NCBI RefSeq assembly: GCF_004135585.1
Contig: NZ_CP035501.1
Coordinates: 2,365,501-2,429,500 of the forward strand
Source: Sphingosinicella sp. BN140058
Lineage (GTDB): Bacteria; Pseudomonadota; Alphaproteobacteria; Sphingomonadales; Sphingomonadaceae
Direction of reading: 5' to 3'
DNA length: 64,000 bases
Under the pieces are notes generated by a model. The model worked only from the letters and a program-made list of their open reading frames with translations. It searched no databases and was not told the DNA's origin. Both the position numbers and the translations under genes were made by a program. Shown in pieces: positions 40,257-48,885 of this stretch (positions within the stretch are counted from its first letter, which is position 1; the number at the start of each line of letters is the position of its first letter).

Positions 40257-41182
40257 AGAGTCTCGTTCTCGTCGAACACGAAGCCGGCGATCTCAAGGAC
40301 GCCACTCTGGCGGCAGTCACCGCCGCCGCCAAGCTTGGCGAGGTCCATCTCCTCGTCGCCGGCGAGGGCGTCTCCGCCGTCGCCGAGGCGGCCGCGAAGA
40401 TCGCCGGCGTCGGCAAGGTCCACGTCGCCGACGATGCCGCTTACGCGCATCAGCTGGCGGAGAATGTGGCGCCGCTCATCGCAGAGCTCATGGGCCACCA
40501 TGACGCCTTCGTCGCGCCGGCGACGACCACCGGCAAGAATGTCGCGCCGCGGGTCGCCGCTCTGCTCGACGTGATGCAGGTCTCTGACGTGATCGAGGTG
40601 GTCGACGCCGACACCTTTGTGCGGCCGATTTACGCCGGTAATGCGATCGCGACGGTGAAGTCGGCCGACGCCAAGAAGGTGCTGACCGTCCGCGGCACCG
40701 CCTTCGACAAGGCGCCGCGCGAGGGCGGCTCCGGCACGATCGAGGCGGTCTCGGGCGGCAGCGATGCCGGCCTGTCGAGCTTCGTCGGTGCGGAGATTGC
40801 CGCCTCGGAGCGTCCGGAGCTGACTAGCGCCAAGATCATCGTCTCCGGCGGGCGCGCGCTCGGCTCGGGCGAAGCCTTCCATCAGGTCATCGATCCGCTG
40901 GCGGACAAGCTCGGCGCCGCCGTCGGCGCGTCCCGCGCCGCAGTCGATGCCGGCTATGCGCCCAACGATTATCAGGTCGGCCAGACCGGCAAGATCGTCG
41001 CCCCCGAACTCTATGTCGCGGTCGGCATTTCGGGTGCGATCCAGCATCTCGCCGGCATGAAGGAGTCCAAGACGATCGTCGCGATCAACAAGGACGAAGA
41101 CGCACCGATCTTCCAGGTCGCCGACATCGGCCTGGTCGGCGACCTGTTCAAACTGGTGCCGGAGCTGACCGAAAAGCTGTGA
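40253..41182 (+). CDS. etfA: Electron transfer flavoprotein alpha subunit
   Basis: FAD-binding partner of EtfB. The 309-residue protein has the N-terminal nucleotide-fold domain and a C-terminal FAD domain with [60 protein letters not shown] and [23 protein letters not shown]. The ATG overlaps the etfB stop by four bases (ATGA). A two-part hairpin region follows the stop. Confidence 0.97.
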   Translation: MKSLVLVEHEAGDLKDATLAAVTAAAKLGEVHLLVAGEGVSAVAEAAAKIAGVGKVHVADDAAYAHQLAENVAPLIAELMGHHDAFVAPATTTGKNVAPRVAALLDVMQVSDVIEVVDADTFVRPIYAGNAIATVKSADAKKVLTVRGTAFDKAPREGGSGTIEAVSGGSDAGLSSFVGAEIAASERPELTSAKIIVSGGRALGSGEAFHQVIDPLADKLGAAVGASRAAVDAGYAPNDYQVGQTGKIVAPELYVAVGISGAIQHLAGMKESKTIVAINKDEDAPIFQVADIGLVGDLFKLVPELTEKL

Positions 41183-41186
41183 GACG

Positions 41187-41296
41187 CCTCTCCCCTTTAG
41201 GGGAAAGGCTGGGAGAGGGGCAGTGCCCCTTCTCCCGCGCCGGCGCTCTAGAACGGGTCTCCCCTCTCCCTACCCTCTCCCCTGAAGGGGAGAGGG
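41187..41296 (+). repeat. REP-like palindromes after etfA
   Basis: Two related C/T- and G/A-rich inverted repeats. The first lies at 41187-41218 (CCTCTCCC with GGGAGAGG, plus an inner CCCC-TTTA-GGGG). The second is a perfect hairpin, CCCTCTCCCC at 41273-41282 with GGGGAGAGGG at 41287-41296 and a TGAA loop. Sequences of this type are dispersed intergenic repeats in many proteobacterial genomes and often mark 3' ends. Confidence 0.6.
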
Positions 41297-41300
41297 AATG

Positions 41301-41338
41301 AAAAAAAGGCGCGGAAGGATTGCTCCTTCCGCGCCTTT
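41301..41338 (-). terminator. Rho-independent terminator for rpmI-rplT
   Basis: A 12-bp perfect stem (GGCGCGGAAGGA at 41308-41319 with TCCTTCCGCGCC at 41324-41335, loop TTGC) extended by A-T pairs. On the minus strand it ends in seven T residues, a classic terminator 25 bases after the rplT stop. On the plus strand only three T follow. Confidence 0.9.
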
Positions 41339-41362
41339 CCTGTTTCAGCAGCGCTGAGGCGT

Positions 41363-41728
41363 TCAGGCCTGGGCCGGAAGTGCCGCGCGGGCCTGGGCGA
41401 TGATCGCGCTGAACGCTGCACCTTCGTGCATCGCAATGTCGGCGAGGACCTTCCGGTCGAGATCGACACCGGCGAGCTTCAGGCCATGCATGAACTGACC
41501 GTAGGTCAGGCCCTCGGCGCGGACCGCGGCGTTGATGCGCTGGATCCAGAGGGCGCGGAAGCTCCGCTTCTTAACCTTGCGGTCGCGATAGGCATATTGT
41601 CCGGCCTTCTCGACGGCCTGACGAGCGATACGGATCGTGTTCTTGCGACGGCCATAATAGCCCTTCGCCTGTTCCAGGATCCTCTTGTGACGGGCCTTGG
41701 TGGTGGTACCCCGCTTGACGCGTGCCAT
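41363..41728 (-). CDS. rplT: 50S ribosomal protein L20
   Basis: The 121-residue protein binds 23S rRNA early in large-subunit assembly. It shows [16 protein letters not shown], then [31 protein letters not shown] and [24 protein letters not shown], the normal L20 core. rpmI is 12 bases upstream on the same strand. In E. coli L20 represses its own operon through an mRNA pseudoknot; here infC is not next to rpmI, and any control would lie in the rpmI leader. Confidence 0.98.
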   Translation of the reverse strand: MARVKRGTTTKARHKRILEQAKGYYGRRKNTIRIARQAVEKAGQYAYRDRKVKKRSFRALWIQRINAAVRAEGLTYGQFMHGLKLAGVDLDRKVLADIAMHEGAAFSAIIAQARAALPAQA

Positions 41729-41740
41729 GTCGGGTTCTCC

Positions 41741-41944
41741 TTACTTCAGGCCGTACGGGGCCCAGGCCTTCACGCGCGCCGTGTCGGCAGCTGCGAGGAC
41801 CTCGGTACCGCGATTCTGGCGGATATACTTCGCGTTGTGGCTGATCAGCCGGTGGCGCTTGCCCGCCACGCCGTGCTTGATCTTGCCGGTCGCGGTGAGC
41901 TTGAAGCGCTTCTTCACGCCGCTCTTCGTCTTAAGCTTGGGCAT
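41741..41944 (-). CDS. rpmI: 50S ribosomal protein L35
   Basis: The 67-residue basic protein opens with MPKLKTKSGVKKRFKLT and ends with the KAWAPYGLK-type tail, full length for L35. The start at 41944 has AAGGAGA upstream; the longer open frame covers the leader. It is followed by rplT after 12 bases. The 150-base leader between rpmI and prs contains a stable hairpin. Confidence 0.97.
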   Translation of the reverse strand: MPKLKTKSGVKKRFKLTATGKIKHGVAGKRHRLISHNAKYIRQNRGTEVLAAADTARVKAWAPYGLK

Positions 41945-41977
41945 TTTCGTCTCCTTGACCGCGATGCGGACGATTAA

Positions 41978-42012
41978 GAACGGCCACGGCAGCCCTGATG
42001 GCCGGGCCGTTC
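41978..42012 (-). promoter_or_regulatory. Hairpin in the rpmI-rplT leader
   Basis: An 8-bp perfect stem (GAACGGCC at 41978-41985 with GGCCGTTC at 42005-42012) with a G/C-rich loop, in the transcribed leader about 35 bases ahead of the rpmI ribosome binding site. It is followed on the minus strand by TTAAT, giving a weak attenuator-like look. It could be a target for ribosomal-protein feedback. Confidence 0.4.
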
Positions 42013-42095
42013 GATTTCTTCCAGAAGTCGGAAAGAAGCGGCGCCTATAGAGACACATGGCTCCAAAGGCAAGGCAGAGTGAATGGCGCGGGGGC

Positions 42096-43028
42096 TCAGT
42101 CGAACAGGCTGGAGACGCTGCTCTCGTCGGCGATCCGCTTGATCGCCTCGCCGAGCAGCGGCGCGATGGTGAGGATGCGCACCTTGGCTGCCGCCGCGGC
42201 CGCTTCCGAATAGATCGAATCGGTGATCACCAGCTCGGTGAGCGCGCTCTTTTCGACCCGTGCCACAGCACCTCCGGACAGTACGCCATGCGTGCAATAG
42301 GCGACCACCCCTTCCGCTCCCGCTTCGAGCAGCGCCGCGGCCGCGTTGCACAGGGTGCCGGCCGAATCGACGATGTCATCGATCAGGATGCAGAAGCGGC
42401 CGGCGACGTCGCCGATGATGTTCATCACCTCCGATTCGCCGGGGCGCTCGCGGCGTTTGTCGACGATCGCCAGCGGCGCGTTGTCCAGTCGCTTGGCGAG
42501 CGCCCGGGCGCGAACCACACCGCCGACGTCGGGCGACACCACCGTGATGTTGCGGCCGGCGAAGCGGGCGAGGATGTCGGCAGACATGACCGGCGCCGCA
42601 TAGAGATTGTCGGTCGGGATATCGAAGAAGCCCTGGATCTGACCCGCATGCAGATCGACCGAGAGCACCCGGTTGGCGCCTGCGACGGTGATCAGATTGG
42701 CGACCAGCTTCGCCGAGATCGGGGTGCGGGGACCGGGTTTGCGATCCTGCCGCGCATAGCCGAAATAGGGGAGCACGGCGGTGATCCGCGCAGCCGACGC
42801 GCGCCGCAGCGCGTCGATGCAGATCAGCAGCTCCATCAAATTGTCGTTGGCCGGATAGCTCGTCGACTGGACGACGAACACGTCCTCGCCACGCACGTTC
42901 TCCAGAATCTCGACGAAGATCTCTTCATCCGCGAAGCGTCGGACGCTGGCCTCGGTGATCGGCAGCTCGAGATAGGAGGCGATGTTCTTCACCAGCGCCT
43001 GGTTCGAATTGCCGGCCATCAACTTCAT
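42096..43028 (-). CDS. prs: Ribose-phosphate pyrophosphokinase
   Basis: Makes PRPP from ribose-5-phosphate and ATP for nucleotide, histidine and tryptophan synthesis. The 310-residue protein has [23 protein letters not shown], the catalytic YARQDRK segment and the ribose-5-phosphate loop DDIVDSAGT. The ATG at 43028 gives normal length; the frame is open far upstream but only as a shadow of gltX. It is divergent from gltX across 99 bases. Confidence 0.97.
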   Translation of the reverse strand: MKLMAGNSNQALVKNIASYLELPITEASVRRFADEEIFVEILENVRGEDVFVVQSTSYPANDNLMELLICIDALRRASAARITAVLPYFGYARQDRKPGPRTPISAKLVANLITVAGANRVLSVDLHAGQIQGFFDIPTDNLYAAPVMSADILARFAGRNITVVSPDVGGVVRARALAKRLDNAPLAIVDKRRERPGESEVMNIIGDVAGRFCILIDDIVDSAGTLCNAAAALLEAGAEGVVAYCTHGVLSGGAVARVEKSALTELVITDSIYSEAAAAAAKVRILTIAPLLGEAIKRIADESSVSSLFD

Positions 43029-43127
43029 GAAATGATCCCCGAATGTGCTGGCTCGAAGCCCATAAGCGCGCCGCGCCGGAAGGCAAGGTCTGTTGCCGCG
43101 CGTCTGTCCCATCCCTACAGCGCGGGC

Positions 43128-44465
43128 ATGAACGTCGTCACTCGCTTCGCGCCCGCGCCGACCGGCCGTCTCCACGTCGGAAACATCCGGACCGCAATCC
43201 ATAATTGGCTCTGGGCACGAAAGCATCAGGGACGATTCCTGCTGCGCTTCGACGACACCGATCGGGAACGCTCGACCGAGGACTCCGTCCACGCCATTCG
43301 GGCTGACCTCGCCTGGCTGGGGCTGCAGCCGGACGAAGAGCACCGCCAGAGCGCGCGCTTCGATCGCTACGACGCGGCACTCGAGCAATTGCGGGCGGCC
43401 GGCCGCGTCTATCCGGCTTACGAGACGGCGCAGGAACTCGATCTCAAGCGAAAAGTGCAACTGAGCCGCGGCAAGCCGCCGGTTTACGATCGCGCCGCAT
43501 TGTCGCTGACGGAGGAGGAGCGTGCGCGTCTCGAAGCCGAGGGCCGTCGTCCGCATTGGCGCTTCCGCCTCGACCATGGCGCGCCGATTGCGTGGACCGA
43601 CATGATCCGTGGTCCGCAGCATTTCGATCCGGCCCTGCTTTCGGACCCGGTGATCCGGCGCGAGGACGGCAGCTGGCTCTACATGCTGCCGAGCACCATC
43701 GATGATATCGACATGGACGTGACGCATGTCGTCCGCGGCGAGGATCATGTCACCAATACGGCGCTCCAGATCCAGATGTTCGAGGCCCTGGGCGCGACTC
43801 CGCCGGACTTCGCTCACGAAGCTCTGCTCGTGGGATCGGAGGGCAAATTGTCGAAGCGCCTGGGCTCGCTCGGTGTAGATGCCATGCGCGAGGACGGTAT
43901 CGAATCGGCCGCGATCCTCGCCAAACTGGCGCGGCTCGGCACGTCGCTTCCGGTCGAGGCAATCGTCGATCCGGCGCCGCTGATCGAGACCTTCGACTTC
44001 GCCACCTTCGGCCGCGCGCCTGCGCGTTTCGATCTCGATGAATTGAAGGCGCTCAACGCGCGGATCATCCACCTGCTGCCGTTCGCGGCAATTGCCGACC
44101 GGCTGCCGGAGGGAATGGGCGAAGAGGATTGGGCCGCGATCCGCCCCAACCTCAAGAGCATCGCCGAGGCGGCCGACTGGTGGTCGATCCTCCACGGCCA
44201 TGTCGAGGCGATCGCGGAGGAGCAGGAGCGGCCCTTCCTGCAGGCGGCCGCCGTGGCGGCCGGTGCCCTCGACTGGGCGGAGGCGCCGTGGCCGCAACTC
44301 GTCGCCGCGCTCAAGGCGGAGACCGGGCGCACCGGCAAGACGCTGTTCCTGCCCCTCCGCCGTGCGCTGACCGGACGCGACAGCGGGCCTGAAATGGCGG
44401 CTCTGCTGCCCCTGATCGGTCGAGACGAGACCATCGCGCGCCTGAGCGCCGCGGCCGGCGCCTGA
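43128..44465 (+). CDS. gltX: Glutamate-tRNA ligase
   Basis: A class-I aminoacyl-tRNA synthetase of 445 residues with [18 protein letters not shown] (HVGN as the HIGH-type motif) and KLSKR (KMSKS-type) in the [14 protein letters not shown] segment, plus a helical anticodon-binding domain to the end. Many alphaproteobacteria carry two gltX genes with different tRNA preferences; this one could charge tRNA-Glu, tRNA-Gln or both, which the sequence alone does not settle. ATG 43128 gives the family opening. Confidence 0.93.
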   Translation: MNVVTRFAPAPTGRLHVGNIRTAIHNWLWARKHQGRFLLRFDDTDRERSTEDSVHAIRADLAWLGLQPDEEHRQSARFDRYDAALEQLRAAGRVYPAYETAQELDLKRKVQLSRGKPPVYDRAALSLTEEERARLEAEGRRPHWRFRLDHGAPIAWTDMIRGPQHFDPALLSDPVIRREDGSWLYMLPSTIDDIDMDVTHVVRGEDHVTNTALQIQMFEALGATPPDFAHEALLVGSEGKLSKRLGSLGVDAMREDGIESAAILAKLARLGTSLPVEAIVDPAPLIETFDFATFGRAPARFDLDELKALNARIIHLLPFAAIADRLPEGMGEEDWAAIRPNLKSIAEAADWWSILHGHVEAIAEEQERPFLQAAAVAAGALDWAEAPWPQLVAALKAETGRTGKTLFLPLRRALTGRDSGPEMAALLPLIGRDETIARLSAAAGA

Positions 44466-44511
44466 CCTCCTTCGCTCGGATTGCAACCGAAGGAACAATT
44501 CTGCAGATCCT

Positions 44512-44556
44512 CTATTGTGTAATGTTGTAACATCATGATACGTAATAATGTCTCAT
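44512..44556 (+). promoter_or_regulatory. AT-rich promoter/operator region before the tonB-like gene
   Basis: An unusually AT-rich stretch for this sequence, containing the near-palindrome ATGTTGTAACAT followed by GTAATAATG-like -10 candidates. It lies about 40-80 bases ahead of the tonB-like start. An iron or zinc regulator site (Fur/Zur) is possible but no standard consensus is complete. Confidence 0.4.
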
Positions 44557-44591
44557 GAGTCGCAGCAGACGACGCAACAAGGAGAGCAACC

Positions 44592-45278
44592 ATGGCCCAA
44601 GGAGCATTCCTGCAACCAACCAAGAGCAACGGCACCGCGCTGACCGTGGTGATTCTGTTGCACGCGACCGCCCTCACCGCCGTCGCTTTGTCGAAGATGG
44701 ACGTGATCAGGATCAAGCCGGATCGGACCAAGATCATCCGCGTCGCGCCAGAGGCGATCCCACCCGAGAACCCGCCGCCGCCAACCGAAAAGGTCGTGGA
44801 GCCGAGGACCACGCCTCCCATAACCGCGCCCACGCCCGAGATCGACCTCCCGCCGATCTTCGACGCGCCGGTCGCCGAGCCGACTCACATCCGGGACGTC
44901 GACTTGACCCCGACCGCCGGCGTCTCGCTTCCCGATTTGCCGCAGGGCGCCGCCATGCCGCCGCCGCCGCCGCTGCCCAAGACGGTCGAACCCGCGCGGG
45001 CGAAGGCGAACCTTGCGAGCTACGTGACCGATTCCGATTATCCGGCGGCAGCCATCCGTGCGGAAGAACAGGGCACGACGCGCTTCCGCCTTGCCGTGGG
45101 CGCGGACGGCAAGGTTGCGAGCTGCACCGTCACCGCATCGAGCGGATCCTCGGCGCTCGACGCCAAGACATGCAGCATCATGCAGAAGCGGGCGCGCTTC
45201 ACGCCGGCACGCGACACCGCCGGCAACCCGGTCGGCGACACCGTCTCCAACGCTATCCGCTGGATTCTTCCCGAATAA
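44592..45278 (+). CDS. tonB: TonB-like energy transducer
   Basis: A 228-residue TonB-type protein. An N-terminal anchor (about 15-35), a proline-rich periplasmic spacer (PPENPPPPTEK and following, about 55-130) and a C-terminal TonB domain (about 140-228: YPAAAIRAEEQGTTRFRLAV, GSSALDAKTCSIMQKRARFTPA). Such proteins couple ExbB/ExbD energy to outer-membrane transporters; exbB/exbD and a receptor are not in the window. It is followed by a hairpin. Confidence 0.88.
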   Translation: MAQGAFLQPTKSNGTALTVVILLHATALTAVALSKMDVIRIKPDRTKIIRVAPEAIPPENPPPPTEKVVEPRTTPPITAPTPEIDLPPIFDAPVAEPTHIRDVDLTPTAGVSLPDLPQGAAMPPPPPLPKTVEPARAKANLASYVTDSDYPAAAIRAEEQGTTRFRLAVGADGKVASCTVTASSGSSALDAKTCSIMQKRARFTPARDTAGNPVGDTVSNAIRWILPE

Positions 45279-45290
45279 TCCAGAAGGCCG

Positions 45291-45322
45291 CCCTCCTCCC
45301 GTGTCCCGTGGCGGGAGGAGGG
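45291..45322 (+). terminator. Hairpin after the tonB-like gene
   Basis: A perfect 11-bp stem (CCCTCCTCCCG at 45291-45301 with CGGGAGGAGGG at 45312-45322) just after the tonB stop. No T-run follows, so it is a probable Rho-independent-like or processing hairpin. Confidence 0.55.
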
Positions 45323-45359
45323 ACTGGCGGCAGGCGCGGCGAAGGCCTATCTTCCGCTC

Positions 45360-45689
45360 ATGGGCTATTATCCGAAACCTTCGTCCCCACGCGCGTTGAT
45401 CGCCGACATCCGCGCCTTTGCGCAGCAGCGCAGCGCCGTGCAATGGGGGGCGCTGGCAACCGCGATCATCATGCCGACCGCGATCATCATCCTGTTCATC
45501 ATCGATGGCGACACCAATATTCGTCCGGGGCCCAAGATCATCTACGCGGAGAGCTGGAGCGCCGAGCGCACGGACGCGGAGATCATCGCCGATCAGAAAA
45601 GAGATCAGGCAAGGCGCGAGGCCGCGATCAAGGAGCGGCAGCAGCAGTTCAAGCGGCTCGAGCAGAAAATGGAAAAGCTCGGCATTTGA
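45360..45689 (+). CDS. Small membrane protein upstream of ribD, unidentified
   Basis: A 109-residue protein with one membrane segment at about 29-48 (GALATAIIMPTAIIILFII) and a charged C-terminal part that should form a helix or coiled coil (from the QKRDQARREAAIKER segment to the end). I do not recognise it. It overlaps ribD's TTG start by four bases (TTGA), which suggests the two are co-translated, though a link to riboflavin is not evident. Ribosome binding site is weak. Confidence 0.6.
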   Translation: MGYYPKPSSPRALIADIRAFAQQRSAVQWGALATAIIMPTAIIILFIIDGDTNIRPGPKIIYAESWSAERTDAEIIADQKRDQARREAAIKERQQQFKRLEQKMEKLGI

Positions 45690-46657
45690 CTGACGACCTG
45701 CGCTGGATGGGCGCTGCTCTCGCGCTCGGCGAGCGGGGCCGCGGCCGTACCGCGCCGAACCCGTCGGTGGGATGCGTTCTCGTCAAGGATGATCGGATCG
45801 TCGGCCGCGGCTGGACCCAGCCGGGTGGCCGTCCGCATGGCGAAGCCATGGCGATCGCCGACGCCGGAGCAGAGGCGCGCGGCGCGGTCGCCTATGTGAC
45901 GCTCGAGCCGTGCGCACACTCCAGTCCTCGCGGGCCCGCCTGCGCCGATCTCCTCATCCAGGCCGGGGTCGCGCGGGTGGTGGTCGCGATCGGGGACCCC
46001 GATCCCCGCACCAATGGGGCGGGCCTTGCCCGACTTGCGGAGGCCGGCATCGCCGTGACATCGGGCCCCCGTGCCGCCGAAGCCGAGCGCTCGCTCGCAG
46101 GGTTTCTCGCCCGCATCCGGCTTGGCCGTCCGTATGTCACCCTGAAGCTCGCCATGTCGCTCGACGGCAAGATCGCCCTGCCCTCGGGCGAGAGCCGCTG
46201 GATCACCGGCGAGGATTCGCGGGCACACGTTCATGGCGAGCGCGCGCGTGCCGACATGATCCTGGTCGGCCGAGGCACCTATGACTCGGACCGGCCGAAG
46301 CTTGACGTCCGGCTCCCCGGGCTGGAACCCTGGTCCCCACGCCGCGCGCTGCTGACTCGCGGCGACGGGGTCCCGGAATGGCACCGGCTCGGCAGCCCCG
46401 AGGAGATCCATGCGCTCAAGGACGTCAACGATCTGTTTGTCGAGGGCGGCTCCGGTGCCGCCTCGGCCTTTCTGAAGGCCGATCTCGTCGACCGCATGCT
46501 CCTCTATCGGGCGCCGATCCTGATCGGGGAGGGCAAGCAGTCGCTCGGCTATATCGGCCTCACCAGCATCGCCGAAGCCCATCGCCGTTGGCGGCTCGCC
46601 GATTCGCGGATGCTTGGAATCGACCGGCTGGAAGTCTACGAGCGCGACAGACTCTAA
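45686..46657 (+). CDS. ribD: Bifunctional pyrimidine deaminase/reductase
   Basis: Carries out the two steps after GTP cyclohydrolase II in riboflavin synthesis. The 323-residue protein has the zinc deaminase domain (PNPSVGCVLV, HGEAMAI and the LEPCAHSSPRGPACADLL zinc ligands) and a C-terminal reductase domain beginning near YVTLKLAMSLDGK. I took TTG 45686, which overlaps the preceding stop (TTGA) and includes the conserved DDLRWM opening; ATG 45707 would cut it. It heads the ribD-ribE-ribB-ribH set. Confidence 0.93.
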   Translation: MTDDLRWMGAALALGERGRGRTAPNPSVGCVLVKDDRIVGRGWTQPGGRPHGEAMAIADAGAEARGAVAYVTLEPCAHSSPRGPACADLLIQAGVARVVVAIGDPDPRTNGAGLARLAEAGIAVTSGPRAAEAERSLAGFLARIRLGRPYVTLKLAMSLDGKIALPSGESRWITGEDSRAHVHGERARADMILVGRGTYDSDRPKLDVRLPGLEPWSPRRALLTRGDGVPEWHRLGSPEEIHALKDVNDLFVEGGSGAASAFLKADLVDRMLLYRAPILIGEGKQSLGYIGLTSIAEAHRRWRLADSRMLGIDRLEVYERDRL

Positions 46658-46736
46658 CCTTCTGTGCTCCCCTTCCGGCCTGCGCCTCCATCGGGCGCAC
46701 ATCGCAAGCGCGGCGCACGACAGTGATCGGAACCGC

Positions 46737-47339
46737 ATGTTCACCGGAATCATCACCGACGTCGGACAGGTCCGCTCGGCCGAGCAGCGTGGCGACCTTC
46801 GCCTCGTCATCGCCTGCGGCTATGACCTTGCCACAGTCGATCTCGGCGCCTCCATCGCCTGCTCGGGCGTCTGTCTTACCGTGGTCGACAAGGGGGAGGA
46901 TTGGTTCGCGGTCGATCTGTCCGCCGAAACGCTCTCCCGCACCGCCGGCGGCCTCTGGCAGGAAGGGGCACGTCTCAACCTCGAGCGCTCGCTGCGCGTC
47001 GGCGATGAGCTTGGCGGCCATATCGTCACCGGCCACGTCGACGGTATCGGCCGCGTCGAAGGCGCTGCGGTGGTTGGCGATTCCACCCGGGTGACCATCG
47101 TGGCCCCCGCCGAAATCGAGCACTATATCGCGGCCAAGGGCTCGATCGCCCTCGATGGCGTGTCGCTGACCGTGAACGAAGTCGAACCGATCAGCGATGG
47201 TGTCCGTTTCGCGATCAACATCATCCCGCATACCGCCGAGCAGACCACGCTGCGCGATCTTGCGCCCGGCCGGCCGGTCAACATCGAAATCGATATCCTC
47301 GCTCGCTACATCGGGCGCATGATGGAACTGAGGCGCTGA
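46737..47339 (+). CDS. ribE: Riboflavin synthase alpha chain
   Basis: Dismutates two 6,7-dimethyl-8-ribityllumazine molecules into riboflavin. The 200-residue protein has the two lumazine-binding repeats: MFTGIITDVG, then GASIACSGVCLTVV (first) and KGSIALDGVSLTVNEV (second). ATG 46737 is the correct start; the frame is open upstream within the gap after ribD. It joins the ribB-like gene through a TGATG junction. Confidence 0.95.
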   Translation: MFTGIITDVGQVRSAEQRGDLRLVIACGYDLATVDLGASIACSGVCLTVVDKGEDWFAVDLSAETLSRTAGGLWQEGARLNLERSLRVGDELGGHIVTGHVDGIGRVEGAAVVGDSTRVTIVAPAEIEHYIAAKGSIALDGVSLTVNEVEPISDGVRFAINIIPHTAEQTTLRDLAPGRPVNIEIDILARYIGRMMELRR

Positions 47340-48445
47340 TGGAACGGGGTTTTCTCTCCTCCCCCGAGGAATTGATCGACGAAGCCCGCAACGGCCGAAT
47401 GTTCATCCTCGTCGACGACGAGGACCGGGAGAATGAGGGCGATCTCGTCATTCCCGCGCAGATGGCCACACCCGACGCGATCAACTTCATGGCCAAGCAT
47501 GGGCGCGGCCTGATCTGCCTCGCTCTGGCCAAGTCCCGGGTGGATCAGCTCGGCCTCGGCCTGATGAGCCGTCACAACGGCACCCGCCACGAAACCGCCT
47601 TCACCACCTCCATCGAGGCCAAGGAAGGCGTGACCACCGGAATCTCCGCGGCCGATCGCGCGCGAACCATCTCGGTTGCGATCGATGCCTCGAAGGGTCC
47701 GGACCATATCGTCACGCCCGGCCATGTCTTCCCGCTCGTGGCGCGGGACGGCGGCGTGCTGATCCGGGCCGGCCACACCGAGGCGGCGGTCGACATTGCC
47801 CGCCTGGCCGGCCTCAACCCCTCCGGCGTGATCTGCGAGATCATGAAGGAAGACGGGACGATGGCGCGGATGGACGATCTCGTCGCCTTCGCCCAGCTCC
47901 ACGCCCTCAAGATCGGCACCATTCGCGATCTGATCGCTTACCGCCTCAAGAAGGACCATCTCGTCGAACAGACCGCGGAAGCGCCGTTCGAGAGCCATTG
48001 GGGCGGCCGCTGGACGGCCAAATCCTTCCTCAACAAGGCGCTCGGCACGGAGACGCTGGTGTTGATCAAGGGCGAGATCGATCCCGCCCGGCCGACGCTC
48101 GTGCGCATGCATCAGCTGAGCCTGTTCGAGGACGTGTTCGCCGATGCCAGCAAGCGCAGTGGCCTGCTTGCCGGTGCGATGCGCGCGATCGAGCAGGAAG
48201 GCTCGGGAGTTCTGGTCGCGCTCACGCGCCAGGTGCCGATCTCCGCATTGCTCGACGCCCGAGCCGGCAAGAGCGGCGAACGCGACATGGAGCAGCTTCG
48301 CGACTATGGTGGCGGTGCGCAGATCCTGTCCGCGCTCGGCATCCACGACATGGTGCTGCTGACCAACACCCACCACACGCCGATCGCGCTCGAAGGCTAC
48401 GGCCTCAAGATCGTCGGCGAGCGCCCAATCCCCCTGGAGAGCTGA
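47339..48445 (+). CDS. ribB: 3,4-dihydroxy-2-butanone-4-phosphate synthase with degenerate GTP cyclohydrolase II domain
   Basis: A 368-residue fusion. The N-terminal DHBP synthase domain (about 1-200) keeps the essential motifs: [35 protein letters not shown] and [16 protein letters not shown]. The C-terminal domain has the GTP cyclohydrolase II fold but lacks its active parts. Where the zinc Cys cluster and the GRRQEGRGIGL-type segment should be, it has [16 protein letters not shown] and [11 protein letters not shown]. It therefore should supply only the butanone phosphate; the GTP step must come from another gene. Similar dead-domain RibB fusions are common in sphingomonads. Confidence 0.93.
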   Translation: MERGFLSSPEELIDEARNGRMFILVDDEDRENEGDLVIPAQMATPDAINFMAKHGRGLICLALAKSRVDQLGLGLMSRHNGTRHETAFTTSIEAKEGVTTGISAADRARTISVAIDASKGPDHIVTPGHVFPLVARDGGVLIRAGHTEAAVDIARLAGLNPSGVICEIMKEDGTMARMDDLVAFAQLHALKIGTIRDLIAYRLKKDHLVEQTAEAPFESHWGGRWTAKSFLNKALGTETLVLIKGEIDPARPTLVRMHQLSLFEDVFADASKRSGLLAGAMRAIEQEGSGVLVALTRQVPISALLDARAGKSGERDMEQLRDYGGGAQILSALGIHDMVLLTNTHHTPIALEGYGLKIVGERPIPLES

Positions 48446-48865
48446 ATGGCCCGCTTCCTCATCGTCGAAGCCCGCTTCTACGACCATCTCAACGACATGC
48501 TGCTCGACGGCGCCCGGACGGCGCTCGAGGACGCGGGGCACGGCCACGAGACCGTCACCGTCCCAGGCGCTCTCGAAGTCCCGGCAGCGATCGCGCTTGC
48601 CGCCGACACCGGCCGTTACGACGGCTTCGTCGCGCTCGGCGTGGTCATCCGCGGCGAGACCTATCACTTCGAAGTGGTCTCGAACGAAAGCGCGCGTGGG
48701 ATCATGGCGCTGACCCTCGACGGGCTCGCCATCGGCAATGGCATCCTCACCGTCGAGAACGAGGCGCAGGCCCTCGCTCGCGCCCGGCGCACGGAAAAGG
48801 ACAAAGGCGGCGAAGCGGCCAAGGCGGCGATTGCCATGCTGGCATTGAAGGAGCGGTTCGCGTAG
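48446..48865 (+). CDS. ribH: 6,7-dimethyl-8-ribityllumazine synthase
   Basis: Joins the products of ribD (5-amino-6-ribitylamino-uracil) and ribB into lumazine. The 139-residue protein has [20 protein letters not shown], the [16 protein letters not shown] active-site segment, [19 protein letters not shown] (catalytic His) and NEAQALARA. It starts directly after the ribB stop with no gap, so it depends on coupled translation. A strong palindrome marks its 3' end. Confidence 0.95.
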   Translation: MARFLIVEARFYDHLNDMLLDGARTALEDAGHGHETVTVPGALEVPAAIALAADTGRYDGFVALGVVIRGETYHFEVVSNESARGIMALTLDGLAIGNGILTVENEAQALARARRTEKDKGGEAAKAAIAMLALKERFA

Positions 48866-48884
48866 GCGCTCTCAAGCGCCTACG
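48861..48884. terminator. Palindromic terminator between ribH and the convergent CorA-like gene
   Basis: A perfect 10-bp stem, CGTAGGCGCT (48861-48870) and AGCGCCTACG (48875-48884), with a CTCA loop. It begins inside the last codon of ribH (its TAG is in the stem) and sits between convergent genes, so it can stop transcription from both sides. No long T-run. Confidence 0.65.
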
Positions 48885-48885
48885 T

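Noticed and set aside
42096..44498. 800-codon open frames on both strands around prs and gltX
   Set aside because: Each is the true gene (prs on minus, gltX on plus) extended through the partner's antisense frame. Conserved starts at 43028 and 43128 define the real genes.
46658..46736. Possible FMN riboswitch in the riboflavin gene cluster
   Set aside because: I looked for the RFN core (AGGGYRRGGUG-like and partner elements) before ribD, ribE and ribB and did not find it.
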